The position numbers and the translations under genes are program-made. The notes below the pieces were generated by a model. That model searched no databases, had not been told where the DNA came from, and saw nothing but the letters and a program-made list of their open reading frames with translations. Positions 9,320 through 20,532 of a stretch of 64,000 nucleotides of DNA are shown one piece after another; position 1 is the stretch's first letter, and each line of letters starts with the position of its first letter. This DNA comes from Aquamicrobium aerolatum DSM 21857 (lineage in GTDB: Bacteria > Pseudomonadota > Alphaproteobacteria > Rhizobiales > Rhizobiaceae): assembly GCF_900113935.1 (NCBI RefSeq), contig NZ_FORF01000003.1, forward strand, positions 171,710 through 235,709. The letters run 5' to 3'.

Positions 9320-12300
9320 TTATTCGGCTGGTCCTTGTGCCGGCTGGACAGCTTCGCTGCCAGTCGAAACGGCACCGCTCTTCTTGCGGCCAAACAGGCG
9401 GGCGAAGAAGCCAGGCTGACCTTCGGGCCGCTTGTCACGCGTGAACGCCATCAGTGCCGACGGCGTGACGACCAGCGTCAAAACGGTCGCGAAGGCGAGG
9501 CCGTAGACGATGGCACTCGACAGCGAGATCCACCACTGGGTCGACGGCGCATTGATTGTCGTCTCGTGGTGGAACAGTTCGAGGCCAAGACCGAAGGCAA
9601 TCGGCAGCACGCCGAGAATTGCCGCGGCGGCGGTGAGAACCACCGGGCGCGCACGCTCGCGGCAGGTCTGTAGCACCGCGTCCATCTTGTTCCAGCCTTC
9701 CTCGCGCAACCGGTCATAGGTGTCGATCAGCACGATGTTGTTGTTGACCACCACGCCGGCGAGCGCGATCACGCCGATGCCCGACATGATGATACCGAAG
9801 GGCTGACCGGTCAGCAGAAGGCCGAGGAACACGCCGATCGTGGCCATCACCACGGTCATCAGCACGAGCAGCACGCTGGTGAACTTGTTGAACTGGGCGA
9901 GGAGGACAATGAAGATCAGGAAGATCGCCGCGCCAAAGGCGTTGGCGAGGAAGGCGCTGGCATCGTCGCTTTCCTGGCTGGAGCCGGCAAGCTTCCACTT
10001 GGCCGTGCCCAGATCCATCGCTCCAACCGTTTTCGCAACCTCGTCCTGAACATTCGCCACCTGCATGCCGGAGGCAACGTTGGCCTGAACCACAATGGTG
10101 CGCTCGCCGTCGATGCGGTTGAGAACACCGGAGCGCGGCTCGGGCTTGCGGGTGATGAAGTTGGAGATCGGCACCGCGCCCTGAGCCGTCTCGACGCGCA
10201 ACTGGTCGAGCGTCGACAAAGTGCGGCGGTCTTCCGGCAGGCGCAGACGAATGTCGACGGCGTCGTCGGACCCGGCGGGGCGGTAATCGGTCAGCTTCAG
10301 GCCCGAGGTCACGAGACTCACGACCGTTCCGACCATGCCGGGGCTGACGCCATACTGCGCCGCCTTGGTGCGGTCGATGGTCAGCGCCCAGTCGACGCCG
10401 GGTGGCGGCAGGCCGTCCTGGATGTCGATGACGCCGGGAATGCTGGCGATGGCCGCCGCAACCTTGCGGGCGTGGTCATCGAGACCGGCGGGGTCTGCCG
10501 CAGAGAGGCGGATCTGGATCGGCTTGCCGGTCGGCGGGCCGGCGTCGGGCACACGCACCTCGACCTCGACGCCGGGGATGCCGGCCATCACCGCACGCAG
10601 ATCATCGAGGATTTCATGGGCGGGCTTGCGCTCGCGCCAGTCGACGAATTCGTACTGGATGACGCCGACGACGTCTTCGGGCACGTCCTGCGCACCGCGG
10701 GTCTGGCCAACGCGGGTATAGACAGATTTGACGCCAGGCCAGCCAAGCAGACGGTCCTCGGCGGTCCGCGTCGCAGCGTCCATCTCGGCAAGCGAGAGAT
10801 TGCCGCGCGCATGGACGTAGAGCAGGCCGTAGTCGGGTTCGACATTGGGGAAGAACTCGACGCCTGCGCCATAATGTGAATAGGCGAACATCACGCCGAC
10901 GAGCAGGCCGACGGCCCCCATCAGCACGGTTTTGGGGAACTGGACCGCCTTCTTGACCACCGCCATGTACCAGCCGTCGCGGTTCTCGTGCTCTTCGTGG
11001 ACATGGGCCTTGGCAAAGCGTGCGCCGATGGTCGGCGTGAACACCAGCGCGTAGAGCATCGAGGCGGCGAGCGTGACGATCAGCGTGATCGGCATGTATT
11101 TCATGAAGTCGCCGATGATGCCGGGCCAGAACAGCAGCGGCGAGAAAGCGGCGATACGGGTCAGCGTGGCGGCGGCCACGGGGCCGGCCATACGCTTGGC
11201 GGCAAGCTCGAACGCCTGCTCGCGCGGCATGCCTTCCGACATGCGCCGTTCGGCAAATTCGACCACGATGATCGCGTCGTCCACCAGCATGCCGACCGCC
11301 AGAATGAGGCTGAACAGCACGATCATGTTGATGGTGAAGCCCATCAGCGCCAGCATTAGGATGCCCATCAGGAAGGATGACGGGATCGCCAGCCCGATGA
11401 TGACCGACGAACGCCCCGACAGGGCGTAGAGGATGACGATGAAGACCAGGATGACGGCGATCAGAACGTGGTTCTGGAGCTCGCCGAGAAGCTGGTTGAT
11501 GAAGACCGACTTGTCCTGCGTGTAGGTGACAGTCATGCCTTCCGGCAGCTGCTCCTGAAACGCCAGCGCGATCTGCTTCACCTCATCAACTGTGTCGACG
11601 AGATTGGCTCCGGTCCGCTTCTTGACCTCGATGGCGATGGCCTGCTGACCGTCGAGCCGCGTGATCGTCTCGGCGTCGGCGTGCGAGGAGCGGATCGTGG
11701 CCAGATCCTGCGCGCGCACGACTGCGTTGGGGCCGGCGACGATGGGCAGGTTGGCAACGTCCTCGACGGTTTCGATGAGGGCCGGAACCTTGACCGCATA
11801 GCGCCCTTCCGCGCCCTGGAGCGCACCGGCGGCAACAAGACTGTTCGACGCGCCGACGCCCTGCAGCAACTGGTCAAGCCGCAGGCCGTAGGACGACAGC
11901 TTCATCGGGTCGATGATGACCTCGACCAGATCGTCGCGCGCGCCGCGCAGATCGGCTTCAAGCACGCCCGGCACTTCCTCGATGCGGTCGCGCAGCTGGC
12001 GTGCCGCAGAAGTCAGCGTCCGCTCGGGCACATTGCCGGACAGCGAGACGACGAGGACCGGGAACTCGGAGATGTTGACTTCGTTGACGGTTGGCTCTTC
12101 CGCACCCGACGGAATGTCGCGCTTGGCGTCATCGACCTTGTTGCGGGTGTCGTCGAGCGCGGTCTTGAGATCGGTCGACGGGTCGAATTCGAGCAGGACA
12201 TAGCCGCCGCCCTCATAGGCGGCGGAGCGCATTTCCTTGACGCCGCGAATGCTCTTCAGGCGGGTTTCGACCGGCCGCAGCAACAGGCGCTCGGAATCTT

Positions 12301-12469
12301 CCGGCGAAATGCCCTGATAGATCAGGCTGACATAGATGATCGGAATGGCAACGTCCGGCTCGGCTTCCTTGGGAATCGAGACATAGGCCAATGACCCGGC
12401 GATCATCAAAAAGACGAGCGTGGTCAGTGTCAGCCTTGCGTTGCGAATGGCTAGCTTGACGATATCCAT
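9320..12469 (-). CDS. RND-family efflux transporter permease
   Basis: Proton-driven inner-membrane pump of the AcrB/MexB superfamily, 1049 residues as expected. It has an N-terminal membrane helix (LTLTTLVFLMIAGSLAYVSIP), periplasmic porter domain, helices 2-6 with the conserved VGMLVDDAIIVVE (the two aspartates of the proton relay), then the second half-repeat. The order and the divergent porter sequence resemble pumps annotated as MdtB/CzcA-like or 'hydrophobe/amphiphile' types; the substrate is undetermined. The adaptor gene ends 21 bases upstream on the same strand, so the two form an operon without an outer-membrane channel gene, which is presumably supplied elsewhere. Confidence 0.93.
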   Translation of the reverse strand: MDIVKLAIRNARLTLTTLVFLMIAGSLAYVSIPKEAEPDVAIPIIYVSLIYQGISPEDSERLLLRPVETRLKSIRGVKEMRSAAYEGGGYVLLEFDPSTDLKTALDDTRNKVDDAKRDIPSGAEEPTVNEVNISEFPVLVVSLSGNVPERTLTSAARQLRDRIEEVPGVLEADLRGARDDLVEVIIDPMKLSSYGLRLDQLLQGVGASNSLVAAGALQGAEGRYAVKVPALIETVEDVANLPIVAGPNAVVRAQDLATIRSSHADAETITRLDGQQAIAIEVKKRTGANLVDTVDEVKQIALAFQEQLPEGMTVTYTQDKSVFINQLLGELQNHVLIAVILVFIVILYALSGRSSVIIGLAIPSSFLMGILMLALMGFTINMIVLFSLILAVGMLVDDAIIVVEFAERRMSEGMPREQAFELAAKRMAGPVAAATLTRIAAFSPLLFWPGIIGDFMKYMPITLIVTLAASMLYALVFTPTIGARFAKAHVHEEHENRDGWYMAVVKKAVQFPKTVLMGAVGLLVGVMFAYSHYGAGVEFFPNVEPDYGLLYVHARGNLSLAEMDAATRTAEDRLLGWPGVKSVYTRVGQTRGAQDVPEDVVGVIQYEFVDWRERKPAHEILDDLRAVMAGIPGVEVEVRVPDAGPPTGKPIQIRLSAADPAGLDDHARKVAAAIASIPGVIDIQDGLPPPGVDWALTIDRTKAAQYGVSPGMVGTVVSLVTSGLKLTDYRPAGSDDAVDIRLRLPEDRRTLSTLDQLRVETAQGAVPISNFITRKPEPRSGVLNRIDGERTIVVQANVASGMQVANVQDEVAKTVGAMDLGTAKWKLAGSSQESDDASAFLANAFGAAIFLIFIVLLAQFNKFTSVLLVLMTVVMATIGVFLGLLLTGQPFGIIMSGIGVIALAGVVVNNNIVLIDTYDRLREEGWNKMDAVLQTCRERARPVVLTAAAAILGVLPIAFGLGLELFHHETTINAPSTQWWISLSSAIVYGLAFATVLTLVVTPSALMAFTRDKRPEGQPGFFARLFGRKKSGAVSTGSEAVQPAQGPAE

Positions 12470-12490
12470 CAGGACCCGTGCTCCGGATTG

Positions 12491-13627
12491 TTACTGGGTC
12501 GAGCCGGTCGCTTCGCTGACCAGCTTGTTGATGGTCGCAGCGTCGGCCTCCACGGGCGTGACGGTGTCGCCTTCGGAAATCAGTTCCTGGCCGGCCACGA
12601 TGATCCGGGCATCGTCAGGGATGCCGGCAAGGATCAGGCCGCCTGCCGTGTCGTCAACAAGGTCGATCGGGTAGAACACCACCTTGTTGTCCGGGTCGAC
12701 GGCGCGGATGCCAAGATCGCCCTCGCCGCTGAGCGTCACCACGGAACGCGGCAGAATGATTGCCGGCACAGGGGCTGCGCGCAGGGTGATTTCTGCTGTC
12801 ATGCCGGCCGGCACCGCTCCGTTCGGGTTGGGGATGGCGACTTCGACACGGAAGGTGCGTGTCGCGGAGGTTGCGTCGCGGCTGACATGGCGGATGGCGC
12901 CCTCAACCTCGGTGCCATCGACAAGACGCACGCTGGCGGCATCGCCAGCCTTGACGTAGCCAAGGTCGCGCTCGGAGATTTCGCCGCGGGCCAGGATCGG
13001 GTCGAGATTGAGCAAGGTGGCGACAGGCGCGCCAGCCTGCGCCGAACTGCCAAGCTCGACGTCGACCTTGTCGATGACGCCGTCGAACGGCGCCTTGACG
13101 GTGTTGCGTTCCAGATCAGCGACCGCTGCTTCGAGCTGCGAACGGGCGGCGGCAAGCGCGGAAAGGACAGTGTCGAGCTGCAGCTTGGGCGCGCTGCCCT
13201 GCTGGTTGAGGCGGCGGGCGGCTGTGGCCTCGGCCTCGCGCTGTGCAAGCAGCTGGCGCGCGGTTTCGACGGTGGCCTCCTTGCCTTCAGCTTCCAGCTT
13301 GACGATCAGGTCACCTGCCTTGACGCGCTGGCCGAGCTTGACCGGCAGTTCCTCGACGATGCCGGGTGCGCGGGTGGCCAGCACGGCGCGCTTGTCCGCA
13401 TCGGTAAAGCCGGAGATGCGGATGGCGCGGGCATGATCGGCGCGCGGTGGCGTGACGACGGCGACAGTGCGCATCGGCGCTGCGGCCTTGACCGGAGCCT
13501 CGGAAGGTTTTGCCCCGTCTTCACTGGCCGCGCTGCCTACGGATGAAAATTCGCCGGTAAGAACCCATGCGGCAGTTGCAATCAACACAGCGACCGCCGC
13601 GACTTTATGAAATTTCAATTTTGCCAT
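12491..13627 (-). CDS. RND efflux periplasmic adaptor (membrane fusion protein)
   Basis: Bridges the RND pump to an outer-membrane channel. It is 378 residues: N-terminal anchor (VAAVAVLIATAAWVLTG), half-lipoyl motif (PGIVEELPVKLGQRVKAGDLIVKL), an alpha-helical hairpin rich in Ala/Gln/Glu, the second lipoyl half (VKAPFDGVIDKVDVELG), then beta-barrel and membrane-proximal domains. First gene of the two-gene operon with the permease. No regulator gene is adjacent. Confidence 0.92.
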   Translation of the reverse strand: MAKLKFHKVAAVAVLIATAAWVLTGEFSSVGSAASEDGAKPSEAPVKAAAPMRTVAVVTPPRADHARAIRISGFTDADKRAVLATRAPGIVEELPVKLGQRVKAGDLIVKLEAEGKEATVETARQLLAQREAEATAARRLNQQGSAPKLQLDTVLSALAAARSQLEAAVADLERNTVKAPFDGVIDKVDVELGSSAQAGAPVATLLNLDPILARGEISERDLGYVKAGDAASVRLVDGTEVEGAIRHVSRDATSATRTFRVEVAIPNPNGAVPAGMTAEITLRAAPVPAIILPRSVVTLSGEGDLGIRAVDPDNKVVFYPIDLVDDTAGGLILAGIPDDARIIVAGQELISEGDTVTPVEADAATINKLVSEATGSTQ

Positions 13628-13873
13628 TGCCGGTATCCATCGGGCGCACCTGCGCCATCTGCCCCTGCGGAAGATGCCGATATGGGAGCTTTGTGATGCT
13701 CGTTCAATCGGGAAGCCACAAGAAGGATCGAAAGTGCCCGACTTCTATACCTTTTTCATCAGGCAATATAGTCGCATTTGGCAGCAGAATATCGCCGTGC
13801 GGCAGGATGGCTCAACTGCCGTTGCCGGCCCATGTTTTGCCGCTCAGCTTGAGGGGGAAGATCACCGTGATCT

Positions 13874-14662
13874 TTACTGCGCGGTCCAGCCGCCATCGAT
13901 CGACAGGGTGGTGCCGGTGATCTGGGCGGCATCGTCGGAACAGAGGTAGGCCACCGAAGCGCCGATCTCCTCGACGGTCGCAAATTGTTTCGATGGCTGC
14001 TTGGCGAGGATCACGTCGTGGATCGTGCGCTCGCGGTCGTAGCCGAGTTCGCGCGCCCGGTCGCTGATCTGCGTTTCGACCAGCGGTGTCAGGACGAAGC
14101 CGGGGCAGATCGCGTTACAGGTGACGCCCTTGCCGGCAAGTTCGAGTGCGACGGTCTTGGTCAGTCCGACGACGCCGTGTTTGGCGGCAACATAGGCGGA
14201 CTTGTTGGGGGAGGCGCGCAGGCCATGGGCCGACGCAATATTGACGATGCGGCCCCAGCCCTGTTCGCGCATCGTCGGGACAGATGCCGCAATGGTGTGG
14301 AACGCCGATGACAGGTTGATGGCGATGATCGCGTCCCAGCGCTCGGTGGGGAATTCGTCCACGGGCGCGACATGCTGGATGCCGGCATTGTTGACGAGGA
14401 TGTCCACGCCATCGAAATGGGCGATGGTCTTTTCGACGAGGGCGCGGCAGTCGGCAGGTTTGCTCATGTCGGCCTTGATGTAGACCGCCTCGACGCCGTG
14501 ACGCTCGGCAATCTTGCGCGCTGTGCTGTGGTCCTCGCTGGTTTCGGAAAACGAGTTGATGACGAGGTTGCAGCCCTTCGCGGCCAGCGCATGCGCGCTT
14601 GCCAGGCCAATACCAGAAGTCGATCCGGTCACGATTGCGGTCTTTCCAGTCAGCATCGCCAT
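13874..14662 (-). CDS. bdhA: 3-hydroxybutyrate dehydrogenase
   Basis: NAD-dependent short-chain dehydrogenase that oxidises D-3-hydroxybutyrate to acetoacetate, linking polyhydroxybutyrate breakdown to acetyl-CoA. It is 262 residues with TGSTSGIG (cofactor site), NNAGIQHVAPVDEFP, catalytic Ser in IASAHG and YVAAK. The region LVETQISDRARELG is typical of BdhA. The ATG at 14662 follows GGAGCAATAGAC. It is monocistronic and divergent from ispG. Synthesis genes for the same polymer lie 7 kb away (phaR, phaA, phaB). Confidence 0.93.
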   Translation of the reverse strand: MAMLTGKTAIVTGSTSGIGLASAHALAAKGCNLVINSFSETSEDHSTARKIAERHGVEAVYIKADMSKPADCRALVEKTIAHFDGVDILVNNAGIQHVAPVDEFPTERWDAIIAINLSSAFHTIAASVPTMREQGWGRIVNIASAHGLRASPNKSAYVAAKHGVVGLTKTVALELAGKGVTCNAICPGFVLTPLVETQISDRARELGYDRERTIHDVILAKQPSKQFATVEEIGASVAYLCSDDAAQITGTTLSIDGGWTAQ

Positions 14663-14883
14663 GTCTATTGCTCCAGCTTCGCCGTTGAACCTTATTTCGG
14701 CTTCGATTGATTGCCAACGCCGGTAGCGTTTTTACGGTAGCTGTCTTTCTCCTGCCGATTTTGCCAGATTGTGCTAGAAGCGCGGGCAAGCTGGAGTTTT
14801 TTCGCTCGACGCAATTGCGAACGCAAAACCGCTTCGCACTTTTGCTGGAATTGCTCTAGATATCTGCTGCCTGCCAAGCATGG
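14663..14883. promoter_or_regulatory. Divergent promoter region bdhA/ispG
   Basis: A 221-base gap between two divergent genes, so it must carry promoters for both. AT-rich sequence lies at 14690-14800. No operator was recognised. Confidence 0.35.
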
Positions 14884-16146
14884 ATGAGTGAACCGATGCA
14901 GCCCTTCCTTGATCGCCCTCTTGAACGCCTCCGCAAGGTTGGAGTCCGTGTCGGAGATGTTGTTGTTGGCGGCGGCGCGCCGGTCGTCGTCCAGTCGATG
15001 ACCAATACCGATACCGCCGATGTTGATGGCACGGTCGCACAGGTGGCCGCGCTGCATCGTGCAGGCTCGGAAATGGTGCGCATCACCGTGGACCGCGATG
15101 AGAGCGCGGCGGCGGTGCCGCATATTCGCGACCGGCTGGCGCGTCTTGGCGTCAATGTTCCGCTGATCGGCGACTTTCACTATATCGGCCACAAGCTGCT
15201 GGCCGATCATCCCGACTGTGCCGCCGCGCTGGCGAAATATCGCATCAATCCCGGCAATGTCGGCTTCAAGGACAAGCGCGACAAGCAGTTTGCCGAAATC
15301 ATCGAACTGGCGATCCGCCATGACAAGCCGGTTCGTATCGGCGTCAATTGGGGATCGCTCGACCAGGATTTGCTGACGCGGCTGATGGACGAGAACCAGA
15401 AGGCCGGATCGCCGCTGACAGCGGTGGAAGTGATGCGCGAGGCGATCGTGCAGTCGGCGCTGATCTCGGCCGAACTGGCAGAGGAAATCGGCCTGCCGCG
15501 CGACAGGATCATCCTGTCGGCCAAGGTCAGTCAGGTTCAGGATCTGATCGCGGTCTATGTTGAACTCGCCAAACGCTCGGATCATGCACTGCATCTGGGT
15601 CTGACCGAAGCCGGCATGGGAACGAAGGGCGTTGTCGCTTCGTCTGCCGCAATGGGCATCCTTTTGCAGCAGGGCATCGGCGATACGATCCGGATTTCGC
15701 TGACGCCGGAACCGGGCGGTGACCGCACCCGCGAAGTCCAGGTGGCGCAGGAACTGCTGCAGACGATGGGCTTCCGCCAGTTCGTGCCGATCGTTGCGGC
15801 GTGCCCCGGTTGCGGGCGCACGACATCAACGGTGTTCCAGGAATTGGCGGCGACGATCCAGGACGATCTGCGCCGGAACATGCCGGTGTGGCGCGAGAAA
15901 TATCCGGGCGTCGAAGAGTTGAAGGTCGCGGTGATGGGCTGCATCGTCAACGGCCCCGGCGAATCCAAGCATGCCGATATCGGCATCTCGCTTCCGGGCA
16001 CTGGCGAAACCCCGGCAGCGCCCGTGTTCATCGACGGCGAGAAGGCGATGACGTTGCGCGGACCGGCGATCGCCGATGACTTCCAGAAGCTGCTGGCCGA
16101 CTATATCGAGCGACGTTTTGGTGCCGGCCGTCAGGCCGCCGAATAA
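14884..16146 (+). CDS. ispG: 4-hydroxy-3-methylbut-2-enyl diphosphate synthase (GcpE/IspG)
   Basis: 4Fe-4S enzyme of the MEP isoprenoid pathway that converts MEcPP to HMBPP. It is 420 residues. The TIM-barrel part begins [20 protein letters not shown], and the C-terminal half holds the cluster ligands in [10 protein letters not shown] and [11 protein letters not shown]. The ATG at 14884 opens the frame and an ATG at 14896 is an alternative. A polyprenyl synthase acting later in the same pathway is encoded 2.6 kb downstream. The 3' end lies in an imperfect 23-base tandem repeat. Confidence 0.96.
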   Translation: MSEPMQPFLDRPLERLRKVGVRVGDVVVGGGAPVVVQSMTNTDTADVDGTVAQVAALHRAGSEMVRITVDRDESAAAVPHIRDRLARLGVNVPLIGDFHYIGHKLLADHPDCAAALAKYRINPGNVGFKDKRDKQFAEIIELAIRHDKPVRIGVNWGSLDQDLLTRLMDENQKAGSPLTAVEVMREAIVQSALISAELAEEIGLPRDRIILSAKVSQVQDLIAVYVELAKRSDHALHLGLTEAGMGTKGVVASSAAMGILLQQGIGDTIRISLTPEPGGDRTREVQVAQELLQTMGFRQFVPIVAACPGCGRTTSTVFQELAATIQDDLRRNMPVWREKYPGVEELKVAVMGCIVNGPGESKHADIGISLPGTGETPAAPVFIDGEKAMTLRGPAIADDFQKLLADYIERRFGAGRQAAE

Positions 16147-16197
16147 AGCTTCGTCAGGCCGCTGAATAAAGCTGCGTCGGGCCGCCGAATAAGCGCG
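16129..16197. repeat. Three imperfect 23-bp tandem units across the ispG stop codon
   Basis: Units start at 16129, 16152 and 16175. Each begins CGTCAGGCC or CGTCGGGCC and contains GAATAA, so the ispG stop context is present three times. Units 1 and 2 differ at two positions; unit 3 diverges after its TAA. Confidence 0.85.
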
Positions 16198-16198
16198 A

Positions 16199-18682
16199 TC
16201 AGGCGCGCAGGGCCGTTTGGCCTTGCGCCATCCAGGCATTGATCTTGGCGGCGAGCTTATTGGGCGAGATCGGCTTGGCCAGATAGTCGTCCATGCCCGC
16301 CTCGATGCATTTTTCGCGGTCACCCTTCAGCGCGTGTGCGGTGACCCCGATGATCGGCGTGTGCGCGTTGGCACCCTCAAGGTCACGGATTGCTGCGGTG
16401 GCCTCAAGTCCGTTCATCTGCGGCATCGAGACGTCCATCAGGATCAGGCGGGGCTTGAACTGGCGGTGCATTTCGACAGCCAGCCTGCCATTGGCGGCAA
16501 TTCTGTAGCTCAGTCCGAGACCATCGAGGATCTGGCTGAACACCAGCTGGTTCACTTCGTTGTCCTCGGCAACGAGAATGTCGAGCTTGTCATTTGCGCC
16601 ATGGCGCGACCGGACTTGCGGGAGTTGCGGCTGTGGCACGGCAACAGAACGCGGCGGCGGCTGCGGCAGCCGCTGGATGCGGGCACTGCGGGGAGCTGAT
16701 TTTGCCGCCTGCATGATCGCCACCAACGTCTCCAGCAAAGCCGATGCGCGCGCCGGCTTGTTGAGATGGGCCGAGATTCCGGTTTCGGCCGCCAGCGGGC
16801 CTGTGATCGCCTGGTCGACGGATGTCAAAAGCAGCACCGGGATGTTCCATGTCGCCGGATTGGCGGCGATGCGGCGCGCCACCTCAAGCCCGTTGAGTTC
16901 GGGCATCTGATAATCGAGGATGATACAGTCGACCCTTGTGCCAAGTTCAATAGCGCGGTCGAGGAAGGCGAGGCCAATCTGGCCGCTTTCGGCCGCAGCA
17001 CAATCGAAATGCCAGCTGCGCAGCTGTTCCAGCAGAATGTCACGGTTGATCTTGTTGTCGTCGATGACGAGGACGCGCGCGCCGCTGATGTCGACCGGCA
17101 CCGGCTTTTCCGGGTTGATGTCTTCGTGGATTTCGAGCGGCACGGTGAACCAGAAGGCGGACCCCTTGCCAAGAGAGCTGGTGACGTGGATCTCGCCGCC
17201 CATCAGCCGCACGAGACGCGCCGCGATTGCCAATCCCAGCCCGGTGCCTTCGTGGCGGCGGGTGGACGAGGCATCGACCTGGCTGAATTTTTCGAACACC
17301 CGCTCCAGCATCTCGTCCGGAATGCCGATTCCCGTGTCTTCGACGGTGATCGTGACATGGGCGGTGCCGTCCTGCTGATGGCCGCTGACATTGACCAGCA
17401 CATGCCCCTTCTCGGTGAACTTGACCGCGTTGCCGACCATGTTGGTGACGATCTGGCGAATGCGCCCGACATCGCCGACCACGCAGGCCGGAAGATCAGG
17501 ATCGACGCGGACGATAAGTTCGAGATCCTTTTCGGAGACCCGTGTCGACACCAGCGTGACGACGTCTTCAATCGCTTCGCCGATGCGGAACGGTGCAGGA
17601 TCGAGACTGAGCTGACCCGCGTCGATCTTGGAGAAATCAAGAATGTCATTGATGATCGTCAGCAAGGCGTTGCCCGATTTGAGGATCACGTCGGCGAAGG
17701 TTTTCTGACGCTGGTCGAGATCGGTGCGAACCAGCAGCTCGGCCATGCCGAGGACGCCGTTCATCGGGGTACGGATTTCGTGGCTCATATTGGCCAGGAA
17801 CTCGGACTTGGCGCGGTCTGCGGACTCGGCTTTCACACGAGCCTGTTCCATCGAGGCATTTGCCTGCTGCAGTTCATCATGCGCAATCGTGATGCGCCGC
17901 ATCATCGGCACGAAGACCAGTGCCGTGGAAAGCGCGATGCCGGCGAGGGTCAGGAGCGCCACGATGATCAGAACGCCCTGCAGCCGGTCATAATTCGCCA
18001 GCATGCCGGCGCGCAGTTCGACGACGGTGGTCTCCAGGTTCGGGCGGATCCTGTCGGTCGAAATGCTCTGCATCTGTGCGAATACGCGCTGCGCGGCGGG
18101 AAGTGAATAGTCGGAGAAGACGTCGAGCTTTTCGGCAAGCGTGATGACCTCAAGCACATCGCGCTTGAGCGGGAACCGCCCGTTTTCGCCGGTCCAGATC
18201 GCCACGAGAGCCGCCGGGGCGGCGGCGCCGTCAATGTCGCCGAGGATGCGCTCCAGCGTATCGTCGGAGAAGTGCGGCGCGGGAGTCGTTTCGGAAATTC
18301 GCTGGCTTTCCGTCATCTGCACCATGCCATCGGCGGCCATGGCGAAGACCTCATAGGTACGTTGCAGGCGCTGGGTTGCGGCATGTAGCGCGGCGCGTCC
18401 CTGATCGAGTGCGACGGCATGGGTTGCCAATGGCACGGAGCCGGGACGTAGGCGGGAGCGTTCGCCTTCAAGGCGGGTCTGGTCGAGCATCAGCGCATGG
18501 TAGATGACGTCGCTCGTCGCTTCGTTCAGAAGATCAACGACCGCTCCGAATTTGACATTGGTGCGGGCGTCGCCTGCAAGCCAGGCAATGACGCTGACGC
18601 CGCCGGCCATGGCCAGAAGGAAACTGGTCATGATTATGATCAGCCGGCCGCGCATATAGGCGCGCGTTACTGCAAACGACAT
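16199..18682 (-). CDS. Hybrid sensor histidine kinase with two receiver domains
   Basis: Membrane signal-transduction protein of about 827 residues. The ATG at 18682 follows a GGAG-containing site; the open frame further upstream overlaps the neighbouring gene. The order is: membrane segment 1 ([21 protein letters not shown]), a periplasmic sensor of about 200 residues, membrane segment 2 ([21 protein letters not shown]), HisKA with the phospho-acceptor in [12 protein letters not shown] (near residue 300), and HATPase with DTGIGIP and GTGLGLAI. Receiver 1 ([23 protein letters not shown]) and receiver 2 ([23 protein letters not shown]) follow. There is no Hpt domain, so phosphate presumably leaves through a separate phosphotransferase. 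The signal is unknown; no cognate regulator is adjacent. Confidence 0.9.
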   Translation of the reverse strand: MSFAVTRAYMRGRLIIIMTSFLLAMAGGVSVIAWLAGDARTNVKFGAVVDLLNEATSDVIYHALMLDQTRLEGERSRLRPGSVPLATHAVALDQGRAALHAATQRLQRTYEVFAMAADGMVQMTESQRISETTPAPHFSDDTLERILGDIDGAAAPAALVAIWTGENGRFPLKRDVLEVITLAEKLDVFSDYSLPAAQRVFAQMQSISTDRIRPNLETTVVELRAGMLANYDRLQGVLIIVALLTLAGIALSTALVFVPMMRRITIAHDELQQANASMEQARVKAESADRAKSEFLANMSHEIRTPMNGVLGMAELLVRTDLDQRQKTFADVILKSGNALLTIINDILDFSKIDAGQLSLDPAPFRIGEAIEDVVTLVSTRVSEKDLELIVRVDPDLPACVVGDVGRIRQIVTNMVGNAVKFTEKGHVLVNVSGHQQDGTAHVTITVEDTGIGIPDEMLERVFEKFSQVDASSTRRHEGTGLGLAIAARLVRLMGGEIHVTSSLGKGSAFWFTVPLEIHEDINPEKPVPVDISGARVLVIDDNKINRDILLEQLRSWHFDCAAAESGQIGLAFLDRAIELGTRVDCIILDYQMPELNGLEVARRIAANPATWNIPVLLLTSVDQAITGPLAAETGISAHLNKPARASALLETLVAIMQAAKSAPRSARIQRLPQPPPRSVAVPQPQLPQVRSRHGANDKLDILVAEDNEVNQLVFSQILDGLGLSYRIAANGRLAVEMHRQFKPRLILMDVSMPQMNGLEATAAIRDLEGANAHTPIIGVTAHALKGDREKCIEAGMDDYLAKPISPNKLAAKINAWMAQGQTALRA

Positions 18683-18765
18683 TGCCACCCACTCCACCCC
18701 AGAATGCTCACAATTGAGCATTCCTGTTAAAGCGCTGTTAATGGCGAAGGCAGCGTCGCGGGGCC

Positions 18766-19683
18766 TTAGAAGGAGCGTGTGGCGATGAAACTGGCGGCCT
18801 GCCTGAGACGAGCGGCGTCCTCGCCAAAGGGGTGAAGGATCTCGCGCGCCTGATCGACCAGCCCGGTGAGCTGCTGGCGCGCCCAATCCATGCCATGCAA
18901 CGAGACCAGCGTTGCCTTGCCGGCCTGTTCGTCCTTGCCGGCGGTCTTGCCCAGGGACGCGGTGTCAGCTGTCATGTCGAGAATGTCGTCGGCGAGCTGA
19001 AAGGCTAGTCCAACCGCCGAGCCGAACTCGGCGAGGGCTTCCTGCTGTTGCGGTGAGGCGTTGCCGATGATCGCCCCCGCCTCGCAGGCAAAGCGGATCA
19101 GCGCGCCGGTTTTCATCGCTTGCAGCGTGACGATGCCGGTTTCATCGGGCTTTATCTTTTCGGCCGCAAGGTCGAGCGCCTGTCCGCCGGCCATGCCGCC
19201 CAAGCCTGCCGCACGCGCCAGCGCGCGCACCAGACGGATGCGGATGTCGGCGGGCAACTCGGTGGCGTCGTCAGCGATGATGTCGAAAGCCAGGGTCAGC
19301 AGGCTGTCGCCAGCCAGAATGGCTGTGGCTTCGTCAAAGGCGCGGTGCACGGTCGGCTGGCCACGTCGCAGATCGTCATTGTCCATCGCCGGCAGATCAT
19401 CGTGGATAAGCGAATAGCAATGGATGCATTCGAGCGCTGCGGCAACGCGCAGGGCGGCCTCGTCATCAGCACCAAACAGGGCAGCGCTTTCCAGAACCAG
19501 GAACGGACGGATCCGCTTGCCACCATTGAGGACTCCGTGGCGGATAGCAGCAAGCAAGGTGGCGGGTCGGGTAACTTCGCCGTCAAGAAGATCGGGCTGG
19601 AGCAGGCGGTCGAGCATATCTTCCACGCGCTGGGCACGGGAAGTGAGGGCGATTTCGAAGTCGGTGTCGGCGATCTGTGTCAT
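18766..19683 (-). CDS. Polyprenyl (farnesyl/geranylgeranyl) diphosphate synthase
   Basis: Head-to-tail prenyl transferase making C15-C20 allylic diphosphates, 305 residues from the ATG at 19683. The long open frame beyond that point is antisense to mtgA. It shows GGKRIRP, the first aspartate-rich motif DDLPAMDND, the second in [11 protein letters not shown], and [13 protein letters not shown]. It most resembles IspA-type farnesyl diphosphate synthases, although product length cannot be fixed by eye. The upstream ribosome-binding site is weak. It is divergent from mtgA. Confidence 0.92.
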   Translation of the reverse strand: MTQIADTDFEIALTSRAQRVEDMLDRLLQPDLLDGEVTRPATLLAAIRHGVLNGGKRIRPFLVLESAALFGADDEAALRVAAALECIHCYSLIHDDLPAMDNDDLRRGQPTVHRAFDEATAILAGDSLLTLAFDIIADDATELPADIRIRLVRALARAAGLGGMAGGQALDLAAEKIKPDETGIVTLQAMKTGALIRFACEAGAIIGNASPQQQEALAEFGSAVGLAFQLADDILDMTADTASLGKTAGKDEQAGKATLVSLHGMDWARQQLTGLVDQAREILHPFGEDAARLRQAASFIATRSF

Positions 19684-19818
19684 GCGCGGAGCGATGAAGC
19701 CAAAACAGGTTGCGGTCAAGTCATCACGCAACGTTGCGCTGATGCGTTCGCGTCTGTATTCCAAATTGGTCGAAAGCAGGATGCTGCGTTGGATCACGGG
19801 ATCGAGATAGAACCAAGA

Positions 19819-20532
19819 ATGGCGCCGCAAAGCCGACACAAGCGGAAACGCGGGCGTTTCATGAACGGGTTGCGGCGGGCAGTGCTGGTGCTGGTGCTGG
19901 TCGCTCTGCTGCCGGTCGCGCTGGTGCTGTTCTATTTGCCGCCGGTGGTCCATCCGATCTCGACGCTGATGATGAAAGATATCGTTACCCTGACCGGCTA
20001 TGATCGGCGCTGGGTTGCGCTCGACGACATCAGCCCCCGCCTCGTCCATGCGGTGATGATGTCGGAGGACGGGCAGTTCTGCTCTCATCGGGGCATCGAC
20101 CTTGGCGAGATGCGGGCCGTGTTCAACGATTTTCTGGCTGGCGAAGCGGCGCGGGGCGGCTCGACGATCACCATGCAGACCGTCAAGAACCTGTTTCTGT
20201 GGCACGGGCGTTCGTATTTCCGCAAGGCGGCGGAGCTGCCCTATGCGGTCTATATGGATCTGGTCATGCCCAAGCGCCGCATCATGGAAATCTACCTCAA
20301 CATCGCGGAATGGGGGCCGGGGATCTACGGCGCGGAGGCAGCCGCGCAGCATCATTTCGGCAAGTCCAGCCGCGACCTGACAGCGCGGCAGGCAGCCCTT
20401 CTTGCGGTGACGCTGCCAAACCCCTATACACGTAACCCAGCGAAACCGGGTCCAGGTTTGAACCGGCTCGCATCCACGATCGACCGTCGGGCCGGCCATG
20501 CCGGAGGCTACAATCACTGCCTCAAGCCCTGA
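19819..20532 (+). CDS. mtgA: Monofunctional biosynthetic peptidoglycan transglycosylase
   Basis: Polymerises lipid II into glycan strands at the outer face of the inner membrane (GT51 family). Starting at the ATG at 19819 gives 237 residues with a basic N-terminus ([10 protein letters not shown]) before the anchor [19 protein letters not shown]; the ATG at 19861 would give 223. GT51 motifs are [15 protein letters not shown] (catalytic Glu), [41 protein letters not shown] and [11 protein letters not shown]. Neither start has a strong ribosome-binding site. Confidence 0.92.
   Translation: MAPQSRHKRKRGRFMNGLRRAVLVLVLVALLPVALVLFYLPPVVHPISTLMMKDIVTLTGYDRRWVALDDISPRLVHAVMMSEDGQFCSHRGIDLGEMRAVFNDFLAGEAARGGSTITMQTVKNLFLWHGRSYFRKAAELPYAVYMDLVMPKRRIMEIYLNIAEWGPGIYGAEAAAQHHFGKSSRDLTARQAALLAVTLPNPYTRNPAKPGPGLNRLASTIDRRAGHAGGYNHCLKP

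Noticed and set aside
13858..13874. Palindrome AAGATCAC-C-GTGATCTT at the bdhA end as a terminator
   Set aside because: One-base centre and no T run; overlaps the stop codon; likely incidental.
16766..18106. 446-codon plus-strand frame
   Set aside because: Antisense to the hybrid kinase, whose domains are clearly in the opposite frame; low-complexity composition is typical of a shadow frame in GC-rich DNA.
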